Part shown: piece after piece, positions 38,481 through 52,368 of the stretch
Position numbering within the stretch: the stretch's first letter is position 1
Layout of the letters: each line of letters opens with the position of its first letter
Assembly: GCF_002078875.1 (NCBI RefSeq)
Contig: NC_034409.1
Coordinates: 102,162,671-102,226,670, forward strand
DNA from: Numida meleagris
Lineage: Eukaryota > Chordata > Aves > Galliformes > Numididae
Direction of reading: 5' to 3'
DNA length: 64,000 nt
Made by a program: the position numbers and the translations under genes
Notes under the pieces: generated by a model
The model's database searches: none
What the model was told of the DNA's origin: nothing
What the model saw: only the letters and a program-made list of their open reading frames with translations

Positions 38481-41409
38481 AGGACCAGGTTTTGGTTCTC
38501 TGCGTGCAAGGGTAATATGAAAAGGGTTGTCAGAGTTCAGTAACAAGGGAATAGGTTATTCAGAGGCAAGTAGGCCTTGTATTTTGTTTAAATTAGGTTA
38601 TTGATTCTCCTGTTATTTTGCACAGGGAAGAAGTGTGGCTCAATCACATCTTATTTGAAGCTGTAAATAAGCAAAAGATTGTCCCATTTAAGAGAAGAAA
38701 TCTGTCTTTTGTGCTCGTTTGTAAACAAAAGTTCTAAGGAGGCAAGCAAAGAGGTCACCTCCCCATGTTCCGCACCTGGTAATGTTTGGACAGTTCCATG
38801 CTCCCAAACACAGTTCCACACACTGACACTTTCAGGGCCTCGCTTCCAATGCACTGATCCTTCAATCCCAGAAAGAGCTTTTGGATTTTCCTTGCCCCAC
38901 CTTCCCAGCAGACAAGCTGTGCCACAGCCAGTGCCCCCCATTGCTGGTATGAGCAGCCCTTGCTCAGAGAGCCCTTGGTGCTGAGGCAAGGCTTGGAGGA
39001 GGTGAGAGATGCTGCTTGACTGGACATGGGGTGTCCAAAAGGGATGGATCTGATGCTGATGCAGAGGGATTCTCTGTACTTGAAGAAGGGAAGATTAAGA
39101 CCCTTCTGCTAAGCTCTGGGAGGAACTCAGGCAGGCTTGGACAGGGAGCAGGATGCAGGAAGCAAGCATAAGCAATGGGGGGGCACATCCTTGTGTGACT
39201 GTGCTGCAGTTTTAATCTATGAAATACCATTCCCACTCCAACCTACTGCACATTTCCACCTCCTTTATTTATCCTGCTGTGTGGGCTACTAAGCTTCGAC
39301 TATGTTGTTGTAAATGCAGCAGTCAGACAAGAAAGTCTTTCTTTGGGGGCTGCTTTAGGTGACCATTGTCTCCGATTTCTACCCTATCAGAAATTCTATA
39401 AAGAATTTAATGGTGGTATGTATTATATTTTTTCATTACTAATATTAAATAATTTTCTTAAAATTATTTTAATAGTATTATCTTCAATATCTTGTTCTCA
39501 TTCAGTGTAAAATTATACACAGGTTTCTGTGTGCAGTGATGAGAACATGAATCTTGGTAATCCAGGTGGCTGACCTGCAATCAGATGAGCCATACGAATT
39601 CAGAGCCCTCCACACCTCCACATTTCACAGCTGCCTTTGACAGTGAGGAACTTCAGCATCTGAGTTACGGCTGCCAGCAGCTAGATACAGCCACAGAAGC
39701 ATTTCATACAAAAGCTATTTTCCCTTTATTTCTAGCCTATATTTATGATGCCTCTGTTCCCGCAGCTCTGACCCCCAGGTGTACCTCTCTTAATTTTCTT
39801 GTTTTCTTCCATATCGCCATCCACAATCCCTCTCTGAGCTCTCAAGGCATTGGAAAGCATTATCTGTATCTGCAGCCTATCTATTGTCTCCCCTGATCCA
39901 TTTCCCACACAAACCGCTCTGCCACTTTGCCCTGTCTTAGTGCATCTTTTAGCACTTCCTCTTCTTCTTTTGACATGAAGGTGATTTTATTTATTTATTT
40001 TTTTACACTCAACCTGGTGCATTTGAAGCTCTGTGCCTCCTGCAGCGTGCCAAACATCTGCACTTTCTTCTTGCAGAGCCTTGAAAATTCATGCTGTCAG
40101 TTTAACCCTTCCCCCACAAATCTCATTTTGGAGCAGCTTGTTCCTGCTGTCAGGTTTTAATGCTTTTGGATAGCCCTCTGGTAAGTGGGGTGAGGGCACA
40201 GCATCTCTCGTGCCCACCCTTCCCCACATATCACTGCTTGCAGCGGGGAGAGCAGCTTTTTCCCCGTGTTCCCAACACCACACCTGCATCTGGGCCTGTT
40301 GTAAATATACAGCGTGCAACGAGAATACCCAAAAGTATAGTACAGGTCCACTTTCCTGATAGCAGTAAAGGCAGCCCTCTCAGCTCATGGGAATGTGTGT
40401 GCCCCAGCTCATTTAGGACCATCCTGCAAGTCAGTATTGACCAAGTGTATCCTGAGTGGACAGGATGGTTTCAGGCTCTGCAGGCTATTACATCGAGTTT
40501 GTTGACTTACCCACTTTGATACAGAATGCTGCTCTACATAACTTAAATATTCCAGCAAAACATTCCACGCTGGGAGCATTAGAGCTTAAGCTTTACAGGA
40601 TAGCCCACCTTTGTGCCTTCAGATCAGTGGAACCTTTCCTGACGATCTCTTGTAATCAACATTTCCCATTAAACTGAATTACAGTAATAACAAAACAAGC
40701 AAACAACAAAAATCCAAGGAAAACATTGTTCCCAATGTAATGCTTGCTTGAGATTATTGCATATAGGTCACTGACTTGTAGGAGCCAGTGCTTTAGACTT
40801 TGATTGTCTAGAAATGTATAGTAAGTGACAACAGCAAATTCTAATTTGCACCATTGTTTATGTGCCCCTGGTAACGTCCCAGCCCATTACCATCAGGCTT
40901 TGTGGCACTTGTCCTTGCCTTGTGTGACTGTCCAGCTCTCACATGTAGGTCAGGACTATGCCAACCCTTGAACAATAGCCTCTCTTCCTGTTTAAAGTAC
41001 AATTTTTTTCTCCGATAATATCTCCATTCCATCTTCTTGCTGTACCAGACTTTAAAATGTAATGAGGTGATGCCAGCAGACCACATTTTGCTTTGTTAAG
41101 GGATGTGAATGCAGAGATATGCTATTTTCTGCAGTAGATTAATGCTCCATTGTTATAACAGTCAGAACTGAACCTGATGGGCAGCCTCTGTGGAGGCAAT
41201 AGCTTGATGAGAGCCACTCTCTAAGTGCTCCAAAATGGAGCACTTTCTTTTTTTTTTTTTTTGTGGGAGAAGACATATAAAGTGTATCAATTAAACTAAA
41301 ACAAACTAAAATAGATGCAGCAATCTTCCTAGTCAAGCAGAACCTGAAGTATTAAAGAGAAATGTATATTTCCTTCTGATGGATATTTACAAACTTATTT
41401 TCAGACATC

Positions 41410-41500
41410 ACAGAATAATAGAATCGTTTGAGTTGGAAAGTACCCTTAAAGGTCATCCAGTCCAACCCCTCTGCAATGAACAGGGGCATCTACATCAATA
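41410..41500 (-). mobile_element. CR1 LINE 3'-end fragment
   Basis: CAGAATAATAGAATCGTTTG, AAAGGTCATCCAGTCCAACC and CTCTGCAATGAACAGGGGCA are the inverted CR1 3' end. It lies about 160 bases from exon 4, on its 3' (intron 4) side. Confidence 0.88.
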
Positions 41501-41661
41501 CTGCTGCTCGTTCTTCTGGCTCTGTGAAGTCCTGAAATCTCCTTGAGGGCTAAAATTGCTGCAAGTTCTGTAGTGCCTTCTGTCCTTCATGTTAACTATA
41601 AAGGTTGACAACTTTCAGGATGCAGATTTAGCATTATACATTTTCACCCCATTCTTCTTAC

Positions 41662-41843
41662 CTGCTTAAGGATTTCTGCTGCTGTTTCATGTGAGCAATC
41701 AAATATCACATAGAACTCCTTCCCTTTCTTCATCTCCTTGAGTAAAGGTCTGGCATCTTTATTCCCAGAGGGCAATTGGCGGATTTTGATTTTAATGTTG
41801 TATCTAGAAGGGGCTTTGATGAGCTCTTGCAGGCGAATTAGAC
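41662..41843 (-). CDS. GRIK1: GRIK1 exon 4: amino-terminal domain
   Basis: This exon has 182 bases. It begins with the last two bases of a Gly codon and continues [60 protein letters not shown]. The acceptor is atttttcag and the donor GTAAGA; it ends in phase 0. [16 protein letters not shown] is the GluK1 version of this segment (GluK2 reads LRLKIRQLPADTKDA). The split Gly completes the DSTG motif started in exon 3. Human-equivalent residues are roughly 182-242. Confidence 0.97.
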
Positions 41844-42400
41844 CTGAAAAATGATACACAATTATACAAACAATCTTTTTGTGCAATGAGTATTTATTGT
41901 CACTTGGAAAGAGTCTCTTATCAGTCCTAACATTTAATGTATCTAAGCTGCCATCTTCATATTTTTCAACCTCTTGATTGATACAGCTTTTCCTTTTCAT
42001 GATTATACTTTGCCTCAGCACCTAAATACTCTGAAATACGTTCTGAATTTGTTGACTATAGCATATGTTTGCACTGATGCAATATTGATACTGTATCTTG
42101 CAAAAAAAAAAAAAGCAGTAGCTGGCAGCAAATTATTATCTCAGCATTAAAGAACAAAAACATAGAATTAAGAAAATCCCTTTACTAACTTTTCTGCCTA
42201 ATAGTAAGTGTCTGTAGATGAGGAAAAACAGTGGAAGGAAACCACTCAATGTCCAGCACCTCCACTGTTGCTTACTTAGAAGCAATGGTGAGCTTGAGTG
42301 GCACTTAGCAGCTATTATTCTTAATAGGCACCCATATGGCTTTCATTGTCCTAATTTCAGCATACATTGCAATACCCCAGCGAGGGGAAATTTAATTTTT

Positions 42401-42478
42401 CCTTATCATCAATTTAGAGACAAAAAACTCAAGGGCATAGTGAAATTAAATGACTTGCTAAAGTTTGCTCAGCAAGTT
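42401..42478 (+). repeat. Possible ancient MIR-like relic
   Basis: CCTTATCATCAATTTAGAGA, AAACTCAAGGGCATAGTGAA, ATTAAATGACTTGCTAAAG and CTCAGCAAGT follow the order of a MIR-type 3' segment (cattttacag...aaactgaggc...ttaagtgacttgcc...cagcaagt). The match is diverged but collinear. Confidence 0.5.
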
Positions 42479-43886
42479 TGAGATCTTAGAAAGTATTGAA
42501 ATATTTTTAGATCCAGTTCTATATCTGTAAACACAAGAACATGACTCCTAATGCTGTCTTCAGCTGATACAAATCTACAGTGCTTATTTGAAGTCAGTGA
42601 AGCTCAACCAGTTGAAGATTTGTCCAAGTATTTAAACACAGAGCAATTCTACTAGCTAATTCAGCACTCCTATGTAATTTGTACTGCCTCCAAAAACAAA
42701 GTAAGATAGTTAAGAGTCCTTTGAGGTGTGTGATTACAGTCTCTTTCTCATTACCCATGAACTTAATTTTCCCACAAAAAACTTGTGATCTCCCGCTGCG
42801 TGAAAGTAAAAGGCTGTCTTAACAATATGCAGAGAAGGAGAGACAATATGAGCAAGTGGCACCTCTTAAACAAAAATCAAACAAATGATTGATATGAAAA
42901 AACTCACTCCCCTGCTGGGAGTGGTTATATATTTGTCTTGTGTGTGAATATCCTTGGTTCATTGATCCAGTGGCACACTGAAGGCAAAACAAAGAATCCC
43001 AATTTCTTCTGATGTTAGCAAGTTGCTACATATTGCTATGTTAGCTGTTGGTTTCCATTGTTGGCTTTCACTCAACTTTCTGGCAATGTTTTTTGAAAAA
43101 AATAGTCTTTCCTTCTGCCTGCAGTGCTGGGTTTGTTCTTTCGGGTCTTCAAGTATCAACAATCAATACAGAATATTAAGTATTATGAGTATTCAAATGT
43201 AAATTACTGTGCGCATTGTGAGATTAGAGCCTGGCTGGAAGCCAGCCTGTGTAAATATGAAACAATTTGAACTCATTATTATGAGGATGGAGTGCATTCT
43301 TCCAACACTGACTAACAAGTAGGAGTTTATGTAATCTGTCTGTAAAGCTATAACTTGGTTGTATAATAAATGCAAGTGTCCAACTGTTGACTGCAGTGTC
43401 TCAGCCACTATACCAAATGGTGAGTATAAGAAAATAAAATGAGTTTTGGGATAAGAAGAGTCCAGCATGTAAGGAATCTCTGCACCTTCACACTGAGTGT
43501 TGTTATATCTCTTTCCAGCATCAGAATCTACTTAACTTCCAGTGCAGTTGAACTGCAAGAGCAGAAGAAAAAGATACTAAACTATCTGCTTCAGCCGCAT
43601 AGGGCTTGGACTTATGCTTCCCATTACTTCCTACTGCCACATCAAATGAAGGCAAAGCCTGGTCGTAGTGTACCAAAGAAATAAAAACAGCATTTAGGTG
43701 TGAAAGAAAATGCAAGTCGTTCTTTTTTCGAGGATCAGACATAACCTGAATGAGCAAGATGTTTAAATATGTGAAAGTCTTTGAATATTTCATATCATTT
43801 CACAATGTCTAAAACTGCAGCAAGTTGTATGTGATATACATAGGAATTCAAACATGCCTAGCATGAATGCAATGTTCCAACAGGCA

Positions 43887-43931
43887 AATAATCATATGCA
43901 CTGGTGGTAATAATCATACACTACTGGTGGT
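43887..43931. repeat. Imperfect tandem duplication, 22 and 23 bp
   Basis: Two units starting AATAATCATA and ending ACTGGTGGT, at 43887-43908 and 43909-43931. Confidence 0.8.
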
Positions 43932-46900
43932 AGTGTGTTAGTAGAAAGTGTGCACTTCCCCATTTCCCCTTTCTTTTTTTAATAATACATTTGTGTAATT
44001 GATTCATTCAGACTTAAAAGTTAATGAGATGGTTTTATTACTATGAGAGAAAATGTTTTTATTAGAAAACTGTTAGGATTAGCCAAGTTTGATCTTTTCT
44101 TTGAACAGTGCAAGTTCAAAGAAAGCAAATTTAGTAAGAATTCAAACTTTGCTCTGTGCAATCAGACTGAAATAACATGACAAAAAGAATTGGCTCCTGA
44201 GAATCTTAGAAAGCTAGGAGAGCTGGCTAAGAAATTGAATAAGGCAGGGACTCTTACAGAAGATGAGGAATTTAATGTGGTTGCTCTTCTCACCTTCTGG
44301 TAGGTTAAAATCATTGGATTCAGGGAAGATGGAATAGATAAGAGTCAGAAACAACTGAAATAAAGTCATGTGTCTGTTACAGATCAATGTGCAAAATACC
44401 AATGTGCAAAACTGGGATATTGGAAGGGATCTACTACAAACTACTAAATTAAACCAAGGAAGAAGATGCATACCCAGCTCCGGCATGTAGAAATATAATA
44501 CATAATTTATGGTAACCAAGTTTGGGAAATGCAGTGCTTGATGTACAATGCACTCTTCAGCAAGGTTTTGTCAGACTGTTTTAAAACTCCCAGAGACAAT
44601 TCTTTGCTTTACACAGGCAAGGCATTGCACTTGATATAAATTAACTCTTTTAAATTAATTAATAGACAGAATTAAGCCTGATTATGGCCTGGGGACACAA
44701 ATAATAAAGTGAGTTATGCCTAATACGTAAAAAAGGATGTCAGTCTCAACTAAAAAAAAAATAAAAATATTTGCTTAGGAGATTTATTTTGCCTTAGTAT
44801 TAGAAAGCCATAGGCAATAAGGCATAAGGTGAGAATTTTAAAGAGAGAAAACCATGAGAACTTTATTCTATGCTCAGAAGCCATTAATTTGCTATTTAGA
44901 ACAATGATTTTGGCTGAAAGTCCAAGACTTTGATTGAAAATCCATCTTCCAATGGCACAGAAAGGACAGCAGTTAGAAATAAATATCAGCTATAGTGTAC
45001 TTTATTATTCTATTTATATTGAGGACTGAGAGACAAGAGGGTAAAAATCTGATTGACTCAACTCAGGAAAAAAGAATGAATTTTTCTAATATGTTTTTGC
45101 AGTAAAATACAAGTTCTAAAGTACCATAGGTCCCTTTGTAAGAGACAGTAAAAGTGTTTAGCATGGTACATAGAAGACAAAAGTTGCTAACATTTCTGTA
45201 TTTGATAAGAAGCAGGATGAGTAAGTGCTTCCTATTCCAAACACAATTTTTAGCACTGTTGGTCGCAGATTTTCTAGATTTGTTCGTATAAAATTTGCTT
45301 ATCATTGAAAGTCCTGTAGAGTCTGCTGAGCAGATTACTAACACTCAACCATTTATTTCATAAATGTTGAAACTTTGAATAAATTATAGAACATTGGAAA
45401 TGTGTGCTAATGTTTTGTCAATATTAAAACGTGTGTATGAGATGATACGTAATAACTTTTCCTAGTGTCATCAGTGGACAGATTAGGAACAAAGCTGATA
45501 TGGTTATAAAATGCTGAAGAACAAAATCTTAGGACTACAGTAAGAGACACACTGAGCTGCCAACGGAAGATAGCTCTGTATCACACTAAATTTCTTTGTT
45601 TGGTGTGATAAATTCTGTTGATATAGGCAGCTTCCTAGATGTATAGCACTTGCCCCCTCCTGGGAGGTGTCCATCTTCATATATCAACCTGCTCATGAAA
45701 AATTCAGAACCGTAAGATATTCATTTGCCCGATCACAAAAAGCAGATATCAATGAGAAAGATTTATTAAACAATGAAGATCTGTGAAGGCTAGTAGTAGC
45801 TTTTTCAGAAATTTATCATGCTCCTGTCTCTGTATTCATTCCAAAATCAGCACATGGAAAAAAAGTTATGGCTGAAAAACCGCTGGATTGCAAAAACTGG
45901 CAGGATGTTAAATACTGTTTGAGATAAGGAGAGTAAGCATAAGTGATTGGGATCATTTGGAAGCATGAGTTCATTCAGACAGACTGATTTTTTATCACTG
46001 CTCTGTGCAAACCTGCATTTCTCTTGGTGGAAGTGTTCGTGTGGTAATGAAAGGTGTAACTACCGGAGATGGGGGGAAACCTCAGCTTGATAAACAAGCA
46101 TGGTATGTTGTCTCTGTGCCAGAGGTGGCCATGATGGCATGTGGGCTTGGAGCAGTACTGCAGTGTGAAGGATGAAAGCAGGGTTTTCACAGTCTTCAAA
46201 GTAGATCCCTAAACTGGAAGCAGGGCTAATCTGCAAACTCAGTTACAACCTGAGCATGCATCCCTGAAACTTCAGTGTTACACCCATTAATTCATTGTTA
46301 AATTAGGAACGAAGCTGCTCTTCGCATACAATTTGTCTCAAAGGAAAAGAAAAAAAAAACTTCAGATTTTTTTCTACTTGTAGTATAAAAATATCAAACA
46401 TGAGAGATAAAAACTAAAAAAAAAGCCCAGGCTAAATGGTGTCAATCTAAACACAAACCAAAGAATATTTATATTGATCAAAATTGACCTCTTTTCTTCC
46501 CTGACTTCATGTTAATAAGATGAATGATGATTAATTTACTTTGAAAACATCTCTGCAAATTAAGTCTCTTTCATATCAGTCAATTTTTATAACTGAACAT
46601 GTACACCACACTTGGTATTTTGGAATGCTAATTTGTTAATGGGGTAGGCTGAAAAGATGTCTATTCATTTACCCATTGGTATATTTTGGCATATACTGCT
46701 AGAAGCCCAAGAGAAATCCTGCTGACCTAGACCATCTCAGTATAGATGCAAGAAGTCTGTTGCAGTAAACACAGCCCAACTTGCTCCTTCTCTTCTACCT
46801 TCAGTACTCTGGTACACTCTATGAGTCTAAGGTGAGCAGAATAGAAATACTGGCATTGACATCTGCCTCTGGTATCCAGCAGGAGATGTGCTTCTTTTGT

Positions 46901-49205
46901 GCTGTCAAGTGTATATAAATAAATATAACATTTCTAGTGTTAAAATTATTGTTTATTTTTAGGGTTTTCTGTTTTGTTTTTTGGGTTTTTTTTAGCAGAG
47001 TTCTATTTTTCAGTCATGTTTTTACAACTTGACTTTAATATGGATGTGTTTGGGTTGTTTTTTATTTTGCATACTCCCTTTAAAGCCTTATGTAGATTCT
47101 TTCATGGCTCAGCCAGGATTGTTTTATGTCAATACCAAAGAATCAACTTGCTCATCCACAGAGCTCTAAAAGGGATTTATTTACGTGGGCAATAGGAAGA
47201 GAAAGGGAAATGCAAGTCTCAGAGCAGGACTGACTGTGAAATGCTTACTTTGCACCAATGACTGCTAATGCACAACAGGATTTTTCAGAAATGCACAAGG
47301 TTTTTTACAACTACTACATCTTTACTGTAAAAAGATGCTGTTGAAGGATGGGAGTGAGAATAGCTGGTATGCTCTAGCCACCTCACTGTAAAATGCTGTT
47401 GGAGGTAAGAGATCTACCAACAGCTAAGGTCATGTTGCAACATAGTCCACAGCTGGTTTCACCTCATTTACGTCTTCAACATTTTGATCTCACTAGGATC
47501 TTTACAATGGCTCACTTCACACAAGTCAGCAGAGGGAACTTTAACAGGGGTTCACTGATAAAGAGAATTCTCCATTGACCAATAAAGAGCAATTAAAAAA
47601 TTGTTGGGCATTGTTGACAGAGCACAGCTGTGGTCTGTGTCTCTTCAGCGTTTCCATCAGGCTAAGATAGGCAGTTCTGGTTGTGGTGCACCCATTAGCC
47701 ATTGGCCAGCTTTTGCCCAGACAGCTCTGCTCTGAGCCCTGTCCAGCATGCCAGCTGCTGAGGGCACGAGGAGCTGAGTGTCCTTGTGGTTTCAGCAAAC
47801 TCATGGTGAAGTTAGCAGTTCCTTCCTGCAATTAAGATTTGAGGGCTTCAGCAGTCCATACGAAGGTCAGTCTTACCCATTGTTTAGACTGCAAAAAGCT
47901 GCATATTTCTCTAGCTGCAGTATTACTCCATTGACTCTGTTTTCTTCATCTCAACAGATCCAATGTCCCCAAGAAAATCTTTTCTGCTGCTTAGAATGTG
48001 CCCTTAAATGTAACTTAGTGCCCTGTAAAAAAAAAAAACTCTTAGGTGGTATGCCTTGCTTAGTATTTCCTACATTTTGATGGGAGAATTATAGACCTCT
48101 CTGAGCCTTTAATGGTTAGCTTACTTGTAAACATTTTCTTGTGAACTCAGATTATGGACACTTAATCTGTGACAGAATATTCACTGCAGGAGAGATCATA
48201 CTCTCTGCAATCATACATGCAATAAATTTTGATGTATTATCTTGACGGATAGGACAGCTTCTGAGAAAAACTTAGAAATGCAATGTCAATGATCAGAATA
48301 GCTAGTAGATTTTTCCAAAACAAAATCTGTTCCCACTCCAGTGAGGGAAATGGCATTGCTTGCTATACTTTGGCTATTAGTACAACATGTGGTATCAGCT
48401 ACAGGAATAGTAAAGCCTAGATAGTTAAAGATATGCAAAAGTGGCTTGGATTGCCTTATAACATCAGTGCTCTTGCTGCTTGTGTATTAAAAAAATGAAA
48501 GTCACAGTCTCTGATATATTTTGAAATCACTACTTCCCAGGAATGAGTTTGTTGTTCTCTTGTTATTATTATTTATTTGTTTGTTTGCTATATGAATAAA
48601 AAAAGGGATGTTTTACTGATATTCACTGTCCATGGTATGTTGTTGGAAAGCTGTAACTACTGCTTTTCCCAAGAGGAGGTTCTTGTCACAAAGAAGGAAT
48701 GATCTTTTCTGAGTTAAAAGTCCCAGGCTGACAACATTTACACAAATTTTAACTTTCAGATTCAGCATTTGGTACCCATCTGACCACCATATTTGCTGAG
48801 ACAGTTGCAAGGAAGAAGATAATCTCCATGTTAAAAATGCTGCAGTTCAAACTTTTATCTTGTAAATGCATTCTTTTTAAGATCTTCAGTGGAAATCTCT
48901 AATCAGCCCCACCCTAGAATATTTATCTGTTTGAAACTGTAGTATTGGTTCCACAAATAGGAAGCCAAAGGTGACTTATTATCAAGAATTCTGGAGCTAT
49001 TTCTTGGTGACTTCTTAAGTTCGGATGAAATGAACATCTTTCCAAAAGCCATAGGCACAGAAGCCTAACTGCTCCTTACAAGATCTTTTTTATATTTGCT
49101 GCAAGTACTCCAAACTGAGCTATCACAGGCACTTTTGTCACAGAATTTATTTATGTACATGCATTAGCTGAAGCACTTGTCTTGGAGTGCACCAGTGCTA
49201 CTTAC

Positions 49206-49463
49206 CTGTGCTGTCTTCATAAACAACTGTCACTATTTTCCAGTTGTAGTATAGTACAAGATCCAAAACTGCTCTGCTGATGGCTGCATAGTCTGGGTAG
49301 AGGTTGATATAAAATGCATCCTTGTGATCAACTGTAGGGTGTTTCCATCGGGTCTGAATATGTGGGACTTCAAGTGCATTGCAAATGGACTGCACAGCAC
49401 TGACAGAGGAGCTGTGGGAAGGTCCAAACAGGGCAGCTACACCAAGAGCGAGTTGATCACATG
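49206..49463 (-). CDS. GRIK1: GRIK1 exon 3: amino-terminal domain core
   Basis: This exon has 258 bases. It starts with two bases of the Ala codon of [20 protein letters not shown] and continues through [39 protein letters not shown] and the end VTVVYEDST, with one base of the next Gly codon. The acceptor is tttccctgcag and the donor [14 protein letters not shown] and [16 protein letters not shown] are hallmark kainate-receptor amino-terminal domain motifs. [15 protein letters not shown] is the GluK1 form (GluK2 has FYVSLYPDFSSLSRA). The Cys of ACDQ is the partner for the exon 7 disulfide. The simple open frame starts inside this exon, so about 27 codons at its 5' side are recovered only from the splice site. 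Confidence 0.97.
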
Positions 49464-51856
49464 CTGCAGGGAAAGGAAGAAGCTGTTAGTCAGCGGAAGC
49501 AGGTAACTTGTGTGGCATTTACTGAGATCATTTATGCTCTATCCATGTCCATCAATTCAAAGTGATAGTAAGTAAACTTGTTCCAAAACCCAATTGTAAA
49601 TGGCTCCTGAAAATGACTTTACTGATTAGCCTTATATCCTAGAACCAGCTTGCTACATATAAAAACCAAAACAGCTTAGCTGACCATTGACTTCAGATCT
49701 CATTGATTACTAAATTACTTTTCTCAGAATGGTATTTTCCTAGAGAAACCAGGAGCTTTCTGATTATTGGCTTGCCAAAGGGACATTGCATGAATTGAGT
49801 TTCATGGCAGTATGTCAGGGAATACATTCATGGAATCACAAGTGACAGTATTACAGATTCTCACCATGACTGGCAAGCTACTACCTATGCAAGTTGTTTT
49901 AATTTCAAGCTAATGAAGTAATATAAACAGTAAAGGGCATTATGATTTATGGTGCTGCTCCATAATCAGTGTTTACAGAAGATGCAATAAAGCCTAAAGG
50001 CTTGAGTAACAATGCAGAGAAATAAAGAGCCAATGTCACTGACATTTTAATATCTTTCCAAATCAGTCAAATGCTATTATCAACAAAGATTTCTTTCTCC
50101 TTATGTCTATATCTCATCCAACGCAGTTAATATTTCCTGAAAGAGAATCTCTTCTGTACGTGTATTTTTGTTTTTCTTCCCCTCCCATGTGTTTCACGCT
50201 AACTGACATGAGATGAAGGAATATTAACTACTTTTGTCCATTTTCAAAATTTACTGCAGATGTTTCTGATGAGGTCTTTATGGGCTGGGACAAAGCCGTG
50301 CACTGAGCTGCTGTGCTGCACCCTTTGTAATGTTGTTCTTTGTTGAAAATCTAGAAATCTCTGCTATTGGACTAAATGCTAAATATCCAAACACCCATGA
50401 TGAGCAGAGGTTTTTAAAATTAATACTTAGCTATCTAATAGTAATAAAATAGGTCAGAAATCAATTATTTTCTGTTTTCAGTCTACAAATGGATGTCTCA
50501 CAGATGGCATAAAATGCACAGGCTTTCAAGTTTTAATTCAGAAGCTTTCTGAAAAGATAACAAGTTTTAATGTGAAAATTGCATAAATAATATCAATAAT
50601 TCATATCCAGAAGAAATTGGTATTGTCTGCATGGATTCCTCGTGCTTTAGCTTATAGACTTACAGAAATATTTGTAATGAGCTCCTTCCTACAGATTAAA
50701 TGGATAAGGTACTGAGGTATTTTCACACTAGTCACGGAAGAGATTCCCACTATACAGAGAATCTAAAATGCTCTCCATCTGGATTATATGGATTATAAAT
50801 GCAGCATACTTGATTTTTAATAACATTTAGCATCATCATATTTGATATTTGAAAATATGCAATAAACATGATTTAAAGCTATCTTTGATGTTTTTTTTTC
50901 CCAATCTTCAGTAAGAAACTAGAGTACCATGAGTAAAATTTAGTACCTTAGACATTTGAAAGGCAGCTTTCTTAAGTGATTTGTTTATTTTCTAGTCTTC
51001 ATTTGCCTTACAGAAAACTTATCTTTTAACTTCCTGCAAGCACATTTTGTAACATTTACAGAAACAGATGTTATAATGAACTGCAAAACACATGTGCAGT
51101 CTTGGCAACTTATGGGTCTTTTCCTGGGCTTGCTTGCCTGAGATTGCATGCACACCATGAAATTCCAGGATCTTGACTCCTGAATATATTTTAGCAAACT
51201 TCAAGATTGCCTCCTAGAGGTGAAGAAATACACTGTGCTTAAGGAAAGTTATAGTATTTTTTCCTCTTCCTGTTTTGCTCTGCAAGTAAATTAGACACAA
51301 ATAATTGGACCATAATTTTCCCTCTGGGAACAATAAAAGAATAAGCAAAAAATTCAGAACTTGTCCAATCCTTGTCTTACAGTTGTTTATAACAGAAGAA
51401 TTGCACTCATATTTCTAACCCACTGAAGTGTTAATATTTCAGGTCTGAGAGAGTACAGGCCTCTGCTCTTTAAAGTAGAAATCATTTGTTATGAATAATG
51501 GATATCTGTGTGCATGCGCTAATTATAGGTTGTGACATCCCACTGTGCTCCCTGTTAGGCAGTGATCATTTTCTGCAGAATTCCAGGTGGCAAATCTGTT
51601 TTTTGGAAAGAAAAACTGGTTAGACCTGCCGCCTTCCATCTGGGGCTCTTAGCATGCAGACAGGATGTAGGTGTTTCATCAGAAACTAGATGACAAGTCC
51701 AACTCCAGCTTGATTCTTAGTTCAAGTAACTTTGAAATATAAATTTTATGTTACCATTTGTATACACGTGTTACAGCTGGAGGAGAAGAAGAGATCAGGG
51801 TGTGGAAAGATGGTATGGAACAGATATGATACTGACACAGTAATTGAGATAATTAC
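49464..51856 (-). other. GRIK1 intron 2 (2,393 bp)
   Basis: AT-rich intron. I see no recognised repeat or gene in it. Confidence 0.85.
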
Positions 51857-52024
51857 CTCTTCTCGAGGCTTCAAAACTATCAAAAAGGTTAATTCTCTGG
51901 ATGTCATAGGTTAATGTCGTATTAGGCATCAGTGTTCTGTTTCTATTAATGTTGGTGACTGCAAACTTGAAAGCCAATTCTTCAATATTAACAGGCTCAT
52001 TTTCCACAGTTTCAAAGATCCCTC
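51857..52024 (-). CDS. GRIK1: GRIK1 exon 2: start of the amino-terminal domain
   Basis: This exon has 168 bases. It opens with two bases of a split Gly codon, then [40 protein letters not shown] and [15 protein letters not shown], ending with the first base of the Ala codon completed by exon 3. The acceptor is ctatcaacag and the donor [20 protein letters not shown] is diagnostic for GluK1 against GluK2 (EYVESGPMGAEELAF). Sequons NRT and NTT are present. The preceding exon with the signal peptide is not seen between 52025 and 64000 and probably lies further right, because intron 1 is very long in other vertebrates. Human-equivalent residues are roughly 40-95. Confidence 0.97.
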
Positions 52025-52368
52025 CTGTTGATAGAGATAAAGGAGAAGTATTATTCACCTCTTCATCACTGTACATAAAAGAGAAAAATAAATTATGAGC
52101 AACGATAAGCTGAGCGTTCATGAAGGAAAACAATTAAAATCACTGTTAAAAGCAGTAAAGCAAAAGCACATTGGATCATTAGTTTTTATTCACAATGTCA
52201 CTGTAGGTTAGTCTCATATTATGAATGTTGGTTAGACAAACATCTGTGAAAGATTATGCGTGTTTATCATTCAGACTTCCTAAAGTAAAATGCTTAAATG
52301 TTTGTTAAAACTTCTGTTGAGTTCCCAGCTAAAAAAGTAGGGGTATTTATTGGTCTTGTTCACCTTGC

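Larger units (their letters stand above)
32091..41661 (-). other. GRIK1 intron 4 (9,571 bp)
   Basis: Repeat-rich intron with CR1 fragments at 33211, 34187, 35728, 37625 and 41410, and an LTR-like block at about 38065-38480. GC-richer unique DNA lies at about 38750-39200. No other gene recognised. Confidence 0.8.
41844..49205 (-). other. GRIK1 intron 3 (7,362 bp)
   Basis: Mostly AT-rich unique sequence. A MIR-like relic lies at 42401-42478, a 22-bp imperfect tandem at 43887-43931, and a GC-richer stretch at about 47620-47830. No CR1 end seen. Confidence 0.78.
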
